A program made the position numbers and the translations under genes. From Armillaria gallica (taxonomy: Eukaryota; Basidiomycota; Agaricomycetes; Agaricales; Physalacriaceae), in assembly GCA_037576215.1 (NCBI GenBank), contig JBANDB010000003.1, positions 4,712,001 to 4,776,000 on the forward strand: a DNA stretch of 64,000 nucleotides, in the 5' to 3' direction. The notes beneath the pieces were generated by a model, which was not told where the DNA came from, made no database searches, and saw only the letters and a list, made by a program, of their open reading frames with translations. The number at the start of each line of letters is the position of its first letter. Position 1 is the first letter of the stretch. This document shows positions 19,535-32,299 of the stretch, piece by piece.

Positions 19535-21570
19535 CTAGAGTAAGTTGCAAAATGCGTTTCCCAACTTTAGACGCAGGGTCGGACAGTTGCAGAACCTCCT
19601 GGGGAGAAACCGTCTCAAAGTGGGAGCTACTGCGAACGCGATCGCGCATGCCAGGCTCCATGCGAGAAACTATTTCCCACAGGATAACATCCAATGGTGT
19701 AGTTGATGGAACGGAAACTAGGCAACCACATGAGTGCACACGATCTTGCAAGAACGGAGGAAAGACTGACTTGTGAGATCAGAAAAGTTGAGCGATGGGA
19801 AGTTTCTGGATGCATCCTTAAATTTGACGACGATGCTGACTTGCGCTCCCCTTTCATTTCGGTCCCTAGCCTACAGGAATTAAAGATATTTGAGTCTGCC
19901 TCAAGTTTCTGCAATGCAGCGAACCTTCATCCTGTCTTTCCATGCCTGTAATCGTTTCGTATCATTATCCTTGGCGGTGCGCATCCGGGAAGCATCAAAT
20001 TCGATCTACACCGATGAAGGACACATTCTGAAAATAAAGGGGGGAAAGCGCACCTTATAAGAGCTGCAAGAAGACTGTATCGTGGTTGTGGCGGTTTGAT
20101 AGGTGTTCGTGACCTCGCTGGACTGCATAGATCCAAAATCACATGATGACCCATTCAAGGTCTGGCTTCCCAGCTTGGATGCACCTTGCAGAGCGGATAA
20201 GGTATCTGTAAGGGCGCTGAGGTTAATATGCACATTAGGGGCAAATAAAAGTATGAGTGAATTGTGCACTGACTCGTCTACAGGCTTTCTTGATGGCTTT
20301 GGCTTCGTCGCGCGATAGTGTTTAACGAGCGTGTTACAATACTGTACCAAGATCAGGGTTTGTAGGTAGTAGGGTGGCCTGATTTGTCCTGGAAGCTTCC
20401 TGAGTTTAAGAAAGTTCTCGGGCATTCCAATGTCTTCGGGAGGGTCTGTACCAGGGGGGTCAATTTTGGATCATTTTCGTGACAGGACAACATACCTTGA
20501 TCGAGGCTTTCACTGAGAAGGGAGACGAAATTAGAATACTTCTCCTGCATCTCTGATAGATGTGATTGGTCGAAGTTGGCGGATATGTATTTGATTAGCC
20601 TATCCGATTTTTGTTAGGAATTGATTCATGGGTAATGACAATGCAGAACATACTCATAAGCCTTGGAGATTACTGCGGGAGATCGATAACGTTCCCGAAT
20701 CCGAGTCACAGGCGTATTGATAGTAACCTCGGTCAAACCATTGACAAGAATAATGGACTTGATTGCAATAACGACGAGTTTCTAAGATGAAAACCAATTT
20801 CAATGATGACGTCTCAACAAACAGGTGTGAAACTTCATACGTCCGACTGGCAGCTCTGGATCTTGGACCGGATTGCTTGTAGTTCCCTTTGAATAGAAGA
20901 AAGTTGCTTGTGTCCGTCAGCAGAGAACATGGCCCGATTTGCCGCTACACGGCGTTCCAATGCTCGGACCAGGTTGTCCATGAACACATTGTCGTCATGC
21001 TTCGCTGCATGCACAACATCTTCCGACGTAACGGTTTGGTTCAGTGACTGTCGGTACGTGAGCGGCAAAAACGTGATGCGTCACCGCTATGTGCACGTAC
21101 TTGGAACACTTTCTCGGATCGAACAGAAGATAGGGAATCTTTGATTTTCTGGCGGTCAACACTCCATAATTGTGCACCCTCAATCCACTCGCTTATATCG
21201 GCTGTATCTGTTAAGATTTCAACACAAGAAGTGTCTGTAACTTCGGAAATAGATAAAAGAAGGCTGGGAGCCCTGTTAGAACGAGATTCAACGACAATGC
21301 TAGCAACACATACGTTTCGAGAGGTTCGATCATAGCAGTATATTCATCGTAGCTGGTCCAGCCATCCTCGTCGATGGATTTGTTGATTAGAGAATTGATA
21401 TGGTCGCACAAATCTCGAGACCTCGAAATAAAAGCGCAAAAAGTATGAGAACCTCGCCGAATGTTGGAAGCACATAGTTCCTGAGATAGAATCTCAATCA
21501 GCGATTTAATCACGTCTGTAGCAGGATAAGTGGTGTTATCGAGCTTGGTAAGATGTTCGTAGAGAGACAT
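19535..21570 (-). CDS. Protein of unknown function, about nine exons
   Basis: Starts at ATG 21570 (MSLYEHLTKLDNTTYPATDV). The frame can be followed through short introns: exon 1 to about 21319, a helix-rich exon ending at about 21099, an exon at 21044-20839 with heptad-like helices (RALERRVAANRAM), and further exons to about 20040. The last parts read KDNDTKRLQAWKDRM, then FKDASRNFPSLNFSDL. A possible last exon is hydrophobic (FLAWSLACAIAFAVAPTL) and would give a membrane anchor ending at 19535. The join near 20640-20550 is uncertain. I recognise no domain. The composition suggests a mostly helical cytosolic protein, perhaps tail-anchored. Confidence 0.5.
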
Positions 21571-22206
21571 TGTGGCAAAGAGAGGTCTGTAGAAACGACA
21601 CAGAAGAAGCGGAGAACCATGGGTCTTTTAAGTCAAGCATCCCCTCGGCAGGCAGACTAGTGACCAACACGAATTCGTTGCCCGCACGACGCACTTACGA
21701 CTCGTTGCAGATCGAACTAAGCGCTGGTTATCGGAGAATAACATATCCATACAACGGCAATACTTCAAATGGTTCACGAGCATGCTGTACGTAAACCCTT
21801 TTACCCCCAGGCAGAGTGATGAGGGAAATGAAGGTGAAGGGTCAGAAAGACATCGTTAATGTTACGAGAAACATAGGGTCGGCGCTAAATCTGATTGGTC
21901 GCTAATCTGTGATTACTCGGCATTCTCCGCTCTCCTCCTCATCCTACTTGCAGCCATGGTCATGCATGGCACGGAAGCTCCTGTAAATGACCTGATGTTT
22001 GTGAAACAATTAGACTCGGGACCTCTCTCAAAAGCCACTTTCTTCCGTTCATTTCACACGAAAATTGGCACCGCACTATCTCAGAGGTCTCTTGGTTGAC
22101 TTCACCCAAAAACGCGCCCTGTGAAAGATATCCGCACGCCCTTGTAATGATAGAGCAGCAATAAAGCCGCCATTTCTACTGCGGATCGCTTGGGACCCCT
22201 TGGAGA
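21571..22206. other. Intergenic region between divergent genes
   Basis: About 640 bases between two divergently oriented genes, so it should contain both promoters. I see no RNA gene, repeat or convincing coding exon. Confidence 0.4.
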
Positions 22207-23754
22207 ATGCCTCTCATTTGCTTCCTTCAAAATTTTCGCCGGAAGGTCGCAGAAACCAGTCGAGCCAATCTCCTTCAATCGACTGAGATAGTCCGCTGCT
22301 GTCGTATCATCGTACAAAAAGCACATTCGACCGAATTTGTTAATGACAAGAATTTCGGCTCAGTCGAGAGGTAAGAGGATCGTCACTCTATGTCTGGTAC
22401 TGGCTGAACCTTCGCCTCTCGACTTAGCGCTCTAAAAAAAGCAGAAGATGCGCTTGAAGCAGCGAGGACGAAGAATCCAGATGTTTGTGAGGCGTTCGAG
22501 AACGCTACAAACTCCATCGTCGAAGTGGGCCGAATCATGCAGCTCGATAGCGTAAGTACGACTCTTTTCCTGTACCACGGTAAGTTGATTAATTCTGGCA
22601 ATGATTCTGCAGCTTCTCGGTATTGAAGCACGTATGAATGAAGCAAAGATTAACGATAATCACGTTGGATATCAAAAATCTTTGCGCGTTGATAAACACT
22701 TGAAGCGTTTGGTATGTATTAGCTCTTCGTGTACAAGGACTTTCCTAAACCAGGATTTTACTTCAGGAACGCCCCTCAGTTGATAAATCCCCACGCATTA
22801 CCCTTGACATCAGAGTGCGGAGGGATATCGACGATGATTCTAAGCAAGAGCTTATCGAAGGTTGGCATCCATCGTCTGATGTATAAGACGCCAGCGATTG
22901 ACCAAAGGTTCGTATATCAGTAAAAGGCAAGGGAAACGACACTTTGGACATTGTTCTGTTGTCCTTGAAGTTGAACAGGAGCTCCAGAATACGGCAAAAT
23001 CCCCATTTTTACCATCCCATGGACATGAAAGAATTTGTTGCCCGGCAGAATCGTCTTCTAAAACCTCTTCCTTTTGATCGCGTTCTTTCTAAAATCCCGC
23101 GATCGTCACAACGCCTGGTGCTCTACTGCCTCCATGACCATGACTCTGGGAATTATATTGTTCTCCGATACGGTCAGTCACTAAGGTCGTTTACCAATCT
23201 CTGGGAAATCACGTTGAAAAGCGCATTCGTCTTAAAAGGTCAGTACCTTTACTTAAACAGCTGTAACATTTCTAATTCATTAATTTTTTGTAGACGTTCT
23301 TGGTATTATCGAACACGCAGAGACGTCCATAGATGTCTCTCATGCCGAATTCAGACTCACTAAGAAACAAGTATCATCAGAGTCTGTGCGTGAAGAAATG
23401 CAGGGTGTGTGGCCGAAACTTCTCCGAGAGGTACACAAATCTTTCGGAACTGCCTCGAATATTTGCTGGACAATAGAGGCACCCTACTCTCCTAGAATCC
23501 CTTCGAAACTTGCAATGCCGATACCGGAACCTTGGGTTCCCCAAAGGAGTGAGAGTTCATCTACTAGTACGCTTGCCAGTATCACACCGGTTTGTCTGAA
23601 CATTTTCTTGTTTGCCCATCTAACAATACGATACTAGACCCCAGTTCCACCACCCTCTTCAGTCATTTCTGTCGCAGAGAAGGGAAGACGGGGCGAGAAG
23701 CCTGTTAGTAGGTCTTGGGTCAAGGCCATGGCAGCGAGGTTTACCGGAATTTAA
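22207..23754 (+). CDS. Protein of unknown function, multi-exon
   Basis: Exons read at 22207-22370 (ATG, MPLICFLQNFRRKVAETSRA), 22428-22551 (ALKKAEDALEAARTKNPDVC, strongly helical), 22613-22711 (LLGIEARMNEAKINDNHVGY) and 22767-22880. The middle, 22881-23230, has more than one possible splice path. The last exons are clear: from about 23295 DVLGIIEHAETSIDVSHAEF, then a Pro/Ser-rich stretch, and after an intron at about 23590-23637 the C terminus KPVSRSWVKAMAARFTGI with stop at 23754. The N-terminal half looks like a helical bundle. No domain is recognised, and the function is unknown. Confidence 0.5.
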
Positions 23755-24037
23755 TGCGTTAGTTATGTAGTCGGCTTAGTGCTTTAAAGAAGTTATATAT
23801 CGGTAGTAACATCATGCATGTGACAGTGGTCGTTGGCATTTTCGGCTTTTGAATACGCCGACCGGGTGCTCTTCCATTTTCCCCGTCCTCACCGCGACGA
23901 GATCTACCAGAGGCGCCTGTGGACGAAGGAACCGTGAGTCAGTCTCGTTATTATGCCACCTCAATCTATCGCTCCGTCAGTCATACTAACTATAATTTGG
24001 TGGTTCAGCATTGTTGTGATTCCTACGAATAGTGCTA

Positions 24038-25586
24038 ATGTCTCTACACGGTCTAAGAGTGATTGAAGTAAACAATCTCGTAACAAATCTCAAATCCAGC
24101 TCACAAGCTATCGTTGCTATAGTTCGCCGGTCTTGCTCCCGCACCTTTTGCAGGTCTCGTCTTAGCTGACAACGGCGCCGATGTCATACGCATTGACAAG
24201 TGTTCCTCTTCTTCTAATGATGTTCTGTGCAGAGGGAAGCGCTCTGTGGCTGTTAATCTCAAAATTGCTAGTGGGAGAGATATTGTCAAGGACTTGATTA
24301 CTTCCGCGGATGTCCTTATCGATCCATTTCGTCCTGGGGTAATGGAGAAGCTAGGGTTGGGTCCGGAGGTGTTTATGGGGCAGGAGGGATTGAATCGCCG
24401 GCTTATATATGCTCGCGTTGTTGGGTGGGTAGCCAAAGTCATGTCATGATCTCCAATTTTCAAGTCCTTTCCAGGTTTTCGAGATCTGGTACCTAACGTT
24501 TCTTACATGAGTTTTATCGCGATACAGACTTATTATCTAGGTCCGCACAAGGATATGGCTGGTCTGTGTTCCCATGAGACGTATACTCAGCCCTCAATAC
24601 TTTGACTAATGCTTCCTCAGGTCATGACATAAATTATTTAGCCCTCAGCGGAATTTTATCGGTCAGCTCTGGCTGGTTGTTCCTCATGCTCATTGCTGAT
24701 TGTCATATGAATTATGAACAGATGTTACCCGGAACATCCGATAAACCAGAATTCCCCCTCAATATTCTCGCCGACTTTGCCGGGGGAGGTCTTACTTGTG
24801 CGCTGGGGATACTTCTGGCCCTCATCGAACGTGGTAAGTCAGGTCTGGGCCAAATTGTAGATACTGACATGGTATGCTATGTCTTTCTTGTTCTATGTCC
24901 GTTTTAAAATTTCGTCCAGGTTTCTGGTGTTCGATATTTATCATCGTTCCCCCTCCTGCTCTCCCTCAATGGCTCGGGGTTCTTTGAGGGACCACGAGGG
25001 ACGAACATTTTAGACGGTGGGGCACCCTTTTACGGCGTATACAAGTGTAAAGATGGCGGATGGATGTCTGTTGGATGCCTTGAGCCTCAGTTCTTTCAAA
25101 CGTTCTTGGAAATCTTCACAAAATCGCTTCCAAAGGGGGTTTCTACCATAAATGGGTGGATTCCTACCGCCGACTCTCAGCTGAATCGAAAAGAATGGCC
25201 GATATTGAAGCAATTCCTCGAGAAAGGCTTTCTTAGTGAAACAAGACATTACTGGTCAGCTAAATTTCACGGTCAGTCATTACTCTGTGTCATGTACTCT
25301 GGATTCACTCCGAACCTTGAATGTAGGGACGGACGCATGCACGGTTCCAGTTCTAACGTTAGAGGAGGCCGGTAAATTGGACGCTTCCGGTTTATTAATC
25401 CCCCAACCACATCCTCGAGTTGCGTCACTTGAACATAAGCCGTCGTTTGGTAGCGCAGTTCATGTGTTGACGCCAGGAGAGCATACTGGCAACATTCTGA
25501 GAGAGATGGGTGTTTCTGAAAGTATGTGGCGGCAGCTGTTACTTGAGGGAGCAATCGAAGAGCCAATAACAAAGCAGAAGCTGTAG
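24038..25586 (+). CDS. Alpha-methylacyl-CoA racemase (CoA-transferase family III)
   Basis: The frame from ATG 24038 ([10 protein letters not shown], intron, [20 protein letters not shown]) shows the CaiB/BaiF-type fold. The three residues of racemase catalysis can be placed by motif: His in [12 protein letters not shown], Asp in [11 protein letters not shown] and Glu in [10 protein letters not shown]. An [17 protein letters not shown] block lies between. Short introns interrupt it, including two around 24430-24620 that rebuild [15 protein letters not shown]. The enzyme interconverts 2R- and 2S-methyl-branched acyl-CoAs so that beta-oxidation can proceed. It ends in -KQKL, only a weak fit to a peroxisomal PTS1. 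It lies about 300 bases upstream of an acyl-CoA dehydrogenase on the same strand, which supports a role in fatty acid breakdown. Confidence 0.9.
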
Positions 25587-25712
25587 TTTTGAATGAATAC
25601 ATACGTACAATTCGTGGACGGGTAAGACTCGGGGTGCCGCCCAACATTATACAAATGTTCAAGGCGAGTTGAGCAACCGGTCAAAACTCAATGCGAAGAT
25701 CCGGCACGAATC

Positions 25713-25748
25713 CTCGTCCGGGTTTTGGATATTCATAACCGGACGGAG
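25713..25748. promoter_or_regulatory. Candidate Zn2Cys6-type inverted CCGG site upstream of the acyl-CoA dehydrogenase
   Basis: TCGTCCGGGTT is followed about 12 bases later by AACCGGACGGA, an imperfect inverted repeat with CGG/CCG triplets, about 140-175 bases before the start codon at 25889. Zn2Cys6 regulators often bind paired CGG triplets. This is only a motif match. Confidence 0.25.
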
Positions 25749-25888
25749 TTGGCACGTGGGGGACCCTTTGATGGGTGAAATCACATGCAAAACTTACCCG
25801 CTCACCAAGTGCCGTGCCAATGATATAAAGCGTCCGTGCTTGCATCATCGCCACCATTGCTCTTTCAACCCACACCTCCATTTTCGCG

Positions 25889-28370
25889 ATGGCCACAAAG
25901 CAACTCAAGCAAATCTCTAGAGAAGAAGTCGCTAAGGTCGGTATCAGTTTCCTCAGGGCTTATCGTGTTCATAACACGTCCTTCAGCATAACAAGGATGG
26001 CGATTTGGTACGTTGATGCTCTCGTAAAGAGAGTGGAGTATGTACCGACATTTCATGTGCAGTGGATAATCATCGATACCAAAGTTTTTGATGTATCGCG
26101 GTTCAAGGACATGCATCCCGGAGGCGCTGCCGTTCTTGTGGACGCGGAAGTTGGTACGTGAACTATGCGTAGCGTATCACCGCATACTTACTGGAGATGT
26201 CAGCGGGACAGGATGCAACCGAAGCATTCTATGGTCTTCATCGTCATGAGGTTTTGCAAAAGCCTCAATATCAGCGATTGCAGATCGGTGTCATCGAGGG
26301 AGAAGAGCCTTCTATCCATCCTCGTGCCGTCGGCGAACTAAGCAAAGTACCGTATGGAGAGCCAACATGGCTAACGCCCGGTTACTTCAGTCCATACTTT
26401 TCGGAGGTACGCCATTTCTCCATTGTCAATTTGCTTGTCTCACTTCTCCACAGAACCACAGACAGTTGCAGATTGCGATGCGCAAGTTCGTAGACGAATT
26501 CGTGACTCCTGATGCTGAGGCACGTCATTCGATCTCAGAGCATGTGCTTGTGTACTGATTCAAACATGTACACCAGATCCACGAAGAGGATGGCAAACGA
26601 CCGTCGCAGAGCTTGTTCGATAAAATGGCGTACGTTACTGTTGATCGTGCCATTCGCTCGCCCTTATCGTATTGCTTAGCGAGTTGAATTTGCACGCCAT
26701 GCGAATGGGTCCAGGGAAGCATTTGAAGGGGTTGAAGCTAATGAATGGTCTCGTGAAACCCGAAGAATTTGACTACTTCCATGAAGTCGGTGCTATAGTC
26801 GACTTCTATCCTAGCCATGAGTCTCACCGTGCTTGCAGTTGATCATCACTCAAGAGCTGGCACGCTGCGGCGCCCGTGGATACGGAGACGGTGAGTTCAC
26901 ATATACCACCCACTTGACATATTAAACTCTCTATCCAGGTCTCCTTGGCGGAAAAGTCATCGGGTTACCTCCTGTGCTTAACTTTGGAAGCGAAGAGCTG
27001 AAGGCAAAGATCGTCCCGGAAGTATTCGCTGCCAAGAAATTCATCTGTCTCGCTATATCAGAAGCTCAGGCCGGTAGCGACGTTATGGGATTACAAACGA
27101 CCGCAGTGAAATCTGAGGACGGAAAGCATTGGATTATCAACGGTACTTATTCTTCCTGTTGTTTCGTTGAACTATATTCATGCGGTCTTAGGCACGAAGA
27201 AATGGATCACGAATGCAACGTACGTTCACGCTTTCTAATGACTTTCCAGGATCTGACGTTCAATAGTTTTGCTGATTATTTCACCGTCGGCTGTAAAACC
27301 GAGGACGGCTTTACTGTTATTCTCGTAGAGCGAGGGGAAGGCGTTGAGACTCGCCCAGTGAAGACGAGCTATTCGAGCGCTGCAGGGACCGCTTTCATTA
27401 CGTTCGACAACGTGAAAGTTCCTGTTGGCAACACGTTGGGTGAAGAGGGTGGTGGAATCTTCGTTATACTCAGGTATGCCATTCCCTGTTGTACTGTCTA
27501 CGTGATTCATATTTGCCACTTAGTAACTTCAACCACGAGAGATGGGTAATGTGCTGCTCTTCCGCAAGAAGTCAAAGAAGTATAGGTAGACATCTCATCG
27601 TCATTGTCAAGATGATTGACTAACTCGATTCTTTAAATTTGAAGTGGATGAGTGTCTCCAGTAAGACGGTCTTTTGTTATTACCGACGCTGTAACTAACA
27701 ATAACCAGATGGACGTCACAGCGCAAGGCCTTTGGCAAACCTCTCAACTCTCAAGCTGTCATACGCAATAAAATCGCCGGCATGATATCACGAGCGGAGA
27801 GTAAGAGACTCTACCACCCACAAAGGGATACTCACAATTGACTGACTCTAGGTGTACAACACTGGCTGGAAAATATCACATATCAGATGTGCAATATGGT
27901 GCGTTTGGTGTTAATACGCATAAATATCTCTCTAAGTGACAAATGTGCATAGTCTTACAAACAACAATCCAGCAAACTCGCCGGGTAGGGTCATGTGTAT
28001 AACTGGCTGACGTTGCATTGCTTATTTTCTTTGCGTCAGGCAAATTGCCTTCTTAAAGAGTTATTCCACTGCTTGCGCTCAGGACACTGCAAGAGATGCT
28101 GTACAGGTTTTCGGCGGTCGTGGAATTACGAAAACTGGTATGTATATCCATGTCATCAGCTGCTCTCTACTCACCGTCATGTACAGGCATGGGTCGGTTC
28201 GTGGAGCATGTGAGTAGCATGTTGCGTCATTATCACGTTGGGCTGATGTTGATTATTAGTACCATCGCACGGTGCCATTTGATGCCCTTCTTGGTGGAGC
28301 TGAGGATGTCTTAAGTGATCTTGGTGTAAGGCAGGCGTTAAGAGCCATGCCTCAGGATGCTAGACTGTAA
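25889..28370 (+). CDS. Cytochrome b5 domain-acyl-CoA dehydrogenase fusion, PTS1-like end
   Basis: An N-terminal cytochrome b5 domain is built across the first exons: IIDTKVFDVSRF, then heme ligand motif HPGGAAVL, and a second His in GLHRHEVLQ. An acyl-CoA dehydrogenase follows: the mid domain (CLAISEAQAGSDVMGLQTTA, GTAFITFDNVKVP) and a C-terminal helical domain with QVFGGRGIT, RTVPFDALLGGAEDVL and LGVRQALRAMP. It ends in -ARL, which fits the PTS1 consensus, so a peroxisomal location is likely. About ten short introns are present. The fusion would feed or take electrons through the b5 heme during the first, FAD-dependent step of beta-oxidation. The exact electron partner is not known from sequence. 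The racemase gene precedes it. Confidence 0.9.
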
Positions 28371-28555
28371 AATAGCTCTTTAGGCTTTTTCGTTTACCTG
28401 GATTTTTAATTATTCGTTGTTATCAATAAAGTAAGTTCGATGTAAGCTGTGATTCGGTACATGTACAAATTGCATAGTACAACAGGAAGAAAAACCATAA
28501 TACAGACCAAGAAGACCCCATATTCAAATTCTGACGCTCTATCTAATTATTGCTG

Positions 28556-31500
28556 CTATTGGAGGTGTGTGTGAGCAGAGGAGAAGTCGGTGTCGCGGAA
28601 GTTCGACATCCAATCAAAGCCTACGAGTGGAAAATATATAAGATTCGAAAACAGTGAGCTGATCAATACACGTACCAGGTAAGGCAATGTCTTGCCAAAC
28701 AGAAGGGTCGGTAAGGGATTGCATGCTCTGCAAGATGTCGTTATCAAAGGGAAGAGGCGGTCTGAAGTACTCGGCATCTGGAGCAAGTAACCCTTGCATG
28801 GTATCCATTTGTTCAACTGGAAGACCAGTTGGAGCAAAAGGATCCGCAACACCACCGGCTGGAGCGAATTGCTCAAATGACATGGCCGCTTGTGAGGGAG
28901 GAGGAGAGAGAGAATGAGTTGTCGTCGCAGGCGATGCGGCCGGTACAGACGAAGCACGGCTGGCGTTTTCCGTCGTGGGCATCGACGACGATGATTTATG
29001 TCTGCGGACTTTGCCGCGGTTATCGACAACCATTGCAAGAAGACCCTTCAAGAAACGAGAGTACAATTTAGGTCCATGACGGTCGTCAATCGCAACCTCC
29101 GGCGAACCAAACAAGTCGATAACATTTTGAACTCGGACCCGTATATGTTCACATTGATCGGGAGACAAGTATGGTGCAAACTTTGGTTGGAGAAGCTAAT
29201 GCAAGGAAGAGGGCTTTGAACACGGCTACACTGAAGGCGGAGGATAATGTCATACCTTTACTAGAAAGGCTGCCGCAAATGTTGTGAAGACCTTCTGCGC
29301 TTCCGGTCCGTGACGAAGATATATTCCTGGCTTATAATTAGCAACATGACTAGACCGGAGAGAAAAAGACCCACTCTGTTCGGTCCGACCCAATTCATTC
29401 ACCATCACGTCAACAACATCGCAAGCAGCAGCAAGGCACTTTAGATTTGACAGTTAATTTCGCCCCGTGCAAAGTTAGGAATGGACGTACACGGATCAAA
29501 AAGGGGTTTTCAACGTCGTATTTCTTGCTGAAGACATGCTGGAACCCAAACGACAGCGCGACTAATCTGGCGTAACTGAAGGCCAGCTTGAGCAGTCCGA
29601 TACGGAAATAGTTTTGAGGATCAGAGAGGTCGGTCTGGTTCAAGTGCGTCATCCACTTCCCTTGAAGCTCCAGAAGTTCTTCGTCTGCTTCCTTAGCAAC
29701 ACGAGCGATATCAACCTCCTGCGTACACATGTCACCTGCCATCCAAAGAATGAAACGTCAAAACAAACGGACCTTGTTGAGACCGGTCGGATGGTTGGGA
29801 TCGTTGTAGATACGCGCAAGGAACCTGCCCATTACCCTGAGCTCAGCGTTGTAACAGCTGATATGAATATCAAAGTTCTTCAGGTTATAACTCGAACTCT
29901 GCCACCAGTTCTCGGAATGGTTGGCAGTGTAGTCCATATTGCTGATGATTGGCGCCTTTCCATACTGAGAGCCGGTTGATCGGTCAAGATTGAAGCAGTT
30001 GAGCCATACCCGAGTGCGATTAAGCATTTCCCGGGCATGGTTCTCATTTAACGGTTTTGCAGTGTTCGGGAGATGGAGGTTTAGATCGGTGGCGATTCTG
30101 TGTAATCGTCTCAGTTACCGGAAATGAGGAGCTCCCGATGTACACACCTAATAGCAAGGCCGAGGTACAGCCAACCCCGTTGATCTTCCCATCTCCTGGA
30201 TGGGACGGGGTACAAACTCAACAGTATGTAACCAATACACATTTCAATGTTCTTCGGGCCGCCTATCAGGGCCGTTCCCGCCGCTAACTGAGCAAAATGC
30301 ATGGCTTGAAGATATAGGTCGGGACGCTCGGCGTAATACCGCGAAGCTATCGCACATACTAAGGGGCATAAGCATGCGGAGTTCTCGGACCTGGAGATAA
30401 ACGACTACTCACTAACAGTAAACATGAAGGGACTTCGAAGACACGTCCGCTGAGCCGTATACAACACTGGGTCGACTAGGGATAATGATAGATTCATTCG
30501 TTCGAAGAAACTGTACAAAGATGAGGACCAGACCAGATACTGACCGAAATGACGTACATAGAAAAAAGTTTCTCAGCTTCGACAGGTGTGATTATACCAC
30601 GAGTCAGAATATGAGGAGCCTCAATGCCTGCACGGGGCTCAGTGCTTCGCGCGTTGGTTGCAGGCCCTAACCAAATAGTGAGCGTATTGAAAATGTTTGC
30701 GAGTCAACCAACACTGACTGGTGAAGAACTCATCATTGGCAACTCCCACGTTCGCCTTGTCATCACCCTGCTCATCGGGTTCCACGCTCCCTCCTCTATG
30801 TCGGACTTTCTTGAGACTTAAGTCGGCCATCAATCCAAATGGTACCGCTTCGCTAGGCAGGGTTGCCAACTTATCACCAGAGTCCTTCTTCCGAGCTGTA
30901 GTGCTTGCTCGAGTGGCATTGCTACCTACACTCGATCCTGATGAGCGTCGTCGTGTATTCTTGGGCTCCTGAATCCATCCTTCCCCATCATCGTCTACGA
31001 CTGCAAATTCGTAGCCTCCCTCATCGTCATGACTATCATCGACATCTTCTTCACTAGAATCCTCAGGATCGTGGTCCACGACGTAACTCTTTGGTAATCC
31101 AATACCAATGAATCCTTCGAATTCTGCGAAGCTAGATCGCGCTTGGGATATCCAAGCCTCAATGTTTTTATTTGCTTCTGTATCGACGTTAACCTTGGAA
31201 TCCGGAGGTGCCTCAGAGCTAAAGTATGACGAGCCATGGGTAGAGGATGGTGAAAGTACAGGTGAGTGCAAAGAAGGCGACGGGCTATGGGATGAGAAGG
31301 TGTCAGACCTTGAGGAAACTAGGGGCGCCTGAAGTTTCTTATTGGATTCATCGAGCTTTGCCATGAGCTTCTGGATAACCTCGGCCTGCTCGCGAATTTC
31401 ATTCATCAAGTGCTCACGTTTGCTATCGGAAAAATTAGTGGTGGAAGCGTGTAAAATCCGCGCATTACTCACGGGGGCACACGTCTTTTCTTCTTGCCAG

Positions 31501-32299
31501 GAATTACACATTCATGTCCGCCATTCATGCAACGTTTGCAAGGATCCGTGTCCGTTTTGAATTCGCACCTGACTTTGAGATTCTTGCATCGGGCGCAAGC
31601 GCGGCTATCGTCGTGTTAGAAGAAGCGTCGAAGCTAATTTTTTTGGACGACTCACGGCTTTGCCTTGGTATCGTCCTTGTTTTCGCCCGCAACCTCATCG
31701 TCCTCCTCAGCTCCGCCATCAGGAAGACGCTGTCTTTTAGCTTTGGGTTGAGGAGACAAAGCCGAATTGCTGCTGGCGGGGATAGAAGGACGCTGAAAGT
31801 ATGACTGCGGAGCGGACCCCGCCGGGAACGAACGCTGCATTGGGGCGGGAGAAGTAGTCAGAGTCGGTGCGACTATTCGATCGGTAGTACTGGAGCGTGA
31901 ATGTGTGGGACCAGTAGGCGGGAAGGTATATGCGCCATTGAACATGGCGAAATTGGAATCCGAGCCAAGGGAAGAATTGGAAGGAAAGGCATTAGCGAAA
32001 TGATTCTGCTGCGATGAGCCAAACATTGCTCCGGGAACGTAGAGACCAGGGTCAGTCCGAGAGTGCTGCCCATCGTTCGAGTATGCCAACCGTTCTGACT
32101 GTGATCCAGGGACATACGATTGACCAAAAGACGTAGTGGGTGCATACGAGCTGGAGAGATTGTGATTCTGCTGAGGCTGGATCGGATCGTGGGCTTGTTG
32201 TGAAGGGTTAGGCGCCGGTAAGCCGTATTCATGTTCCAACTGAACATGTCCGTAGCGAGGATAATTCCAGGACTGGCTGGAATTATAGGAATCGGACAT
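28556..32299 (-). CDS. Zn2Cys6 fungal transcription factor
   Basis: ATG at 32299 opens a 215-residue Gln/Ser/Pro-rich region. After a short intron comes a binuclear zinc cluster: CARCKNLKVRC, then CKRCMNGGHEC (C-X2-C-X6-C-X8-C-X2-C-X6-C), followed by basic PGKKKRR and a heptad stretch (EHLMNEIREQAEVIQKLMAK) that should dimerise. An acidic region and a middle homology region follow, the latter with WLNCFNLDRSTGSQYGK near 29990. The C terminus is Pro/Ala-rich and ends DTDFSSAHTHLQ at 28556. The layout is that of a nuclear, DNA-binding regulator of metabolic genes. Target genes cannot be read from sequence. It converges on the acyl-CoA dehydrogenase gene, with 185 bases between their stop codons. 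Confidence 0.85.

Noticed and set aside
30200..30400. Plus-strand frames inside the Zn2Cys6 gene
   Set aside because: They overlap the minus-strand gene, whose zinc cluster and middle homology region are clear.
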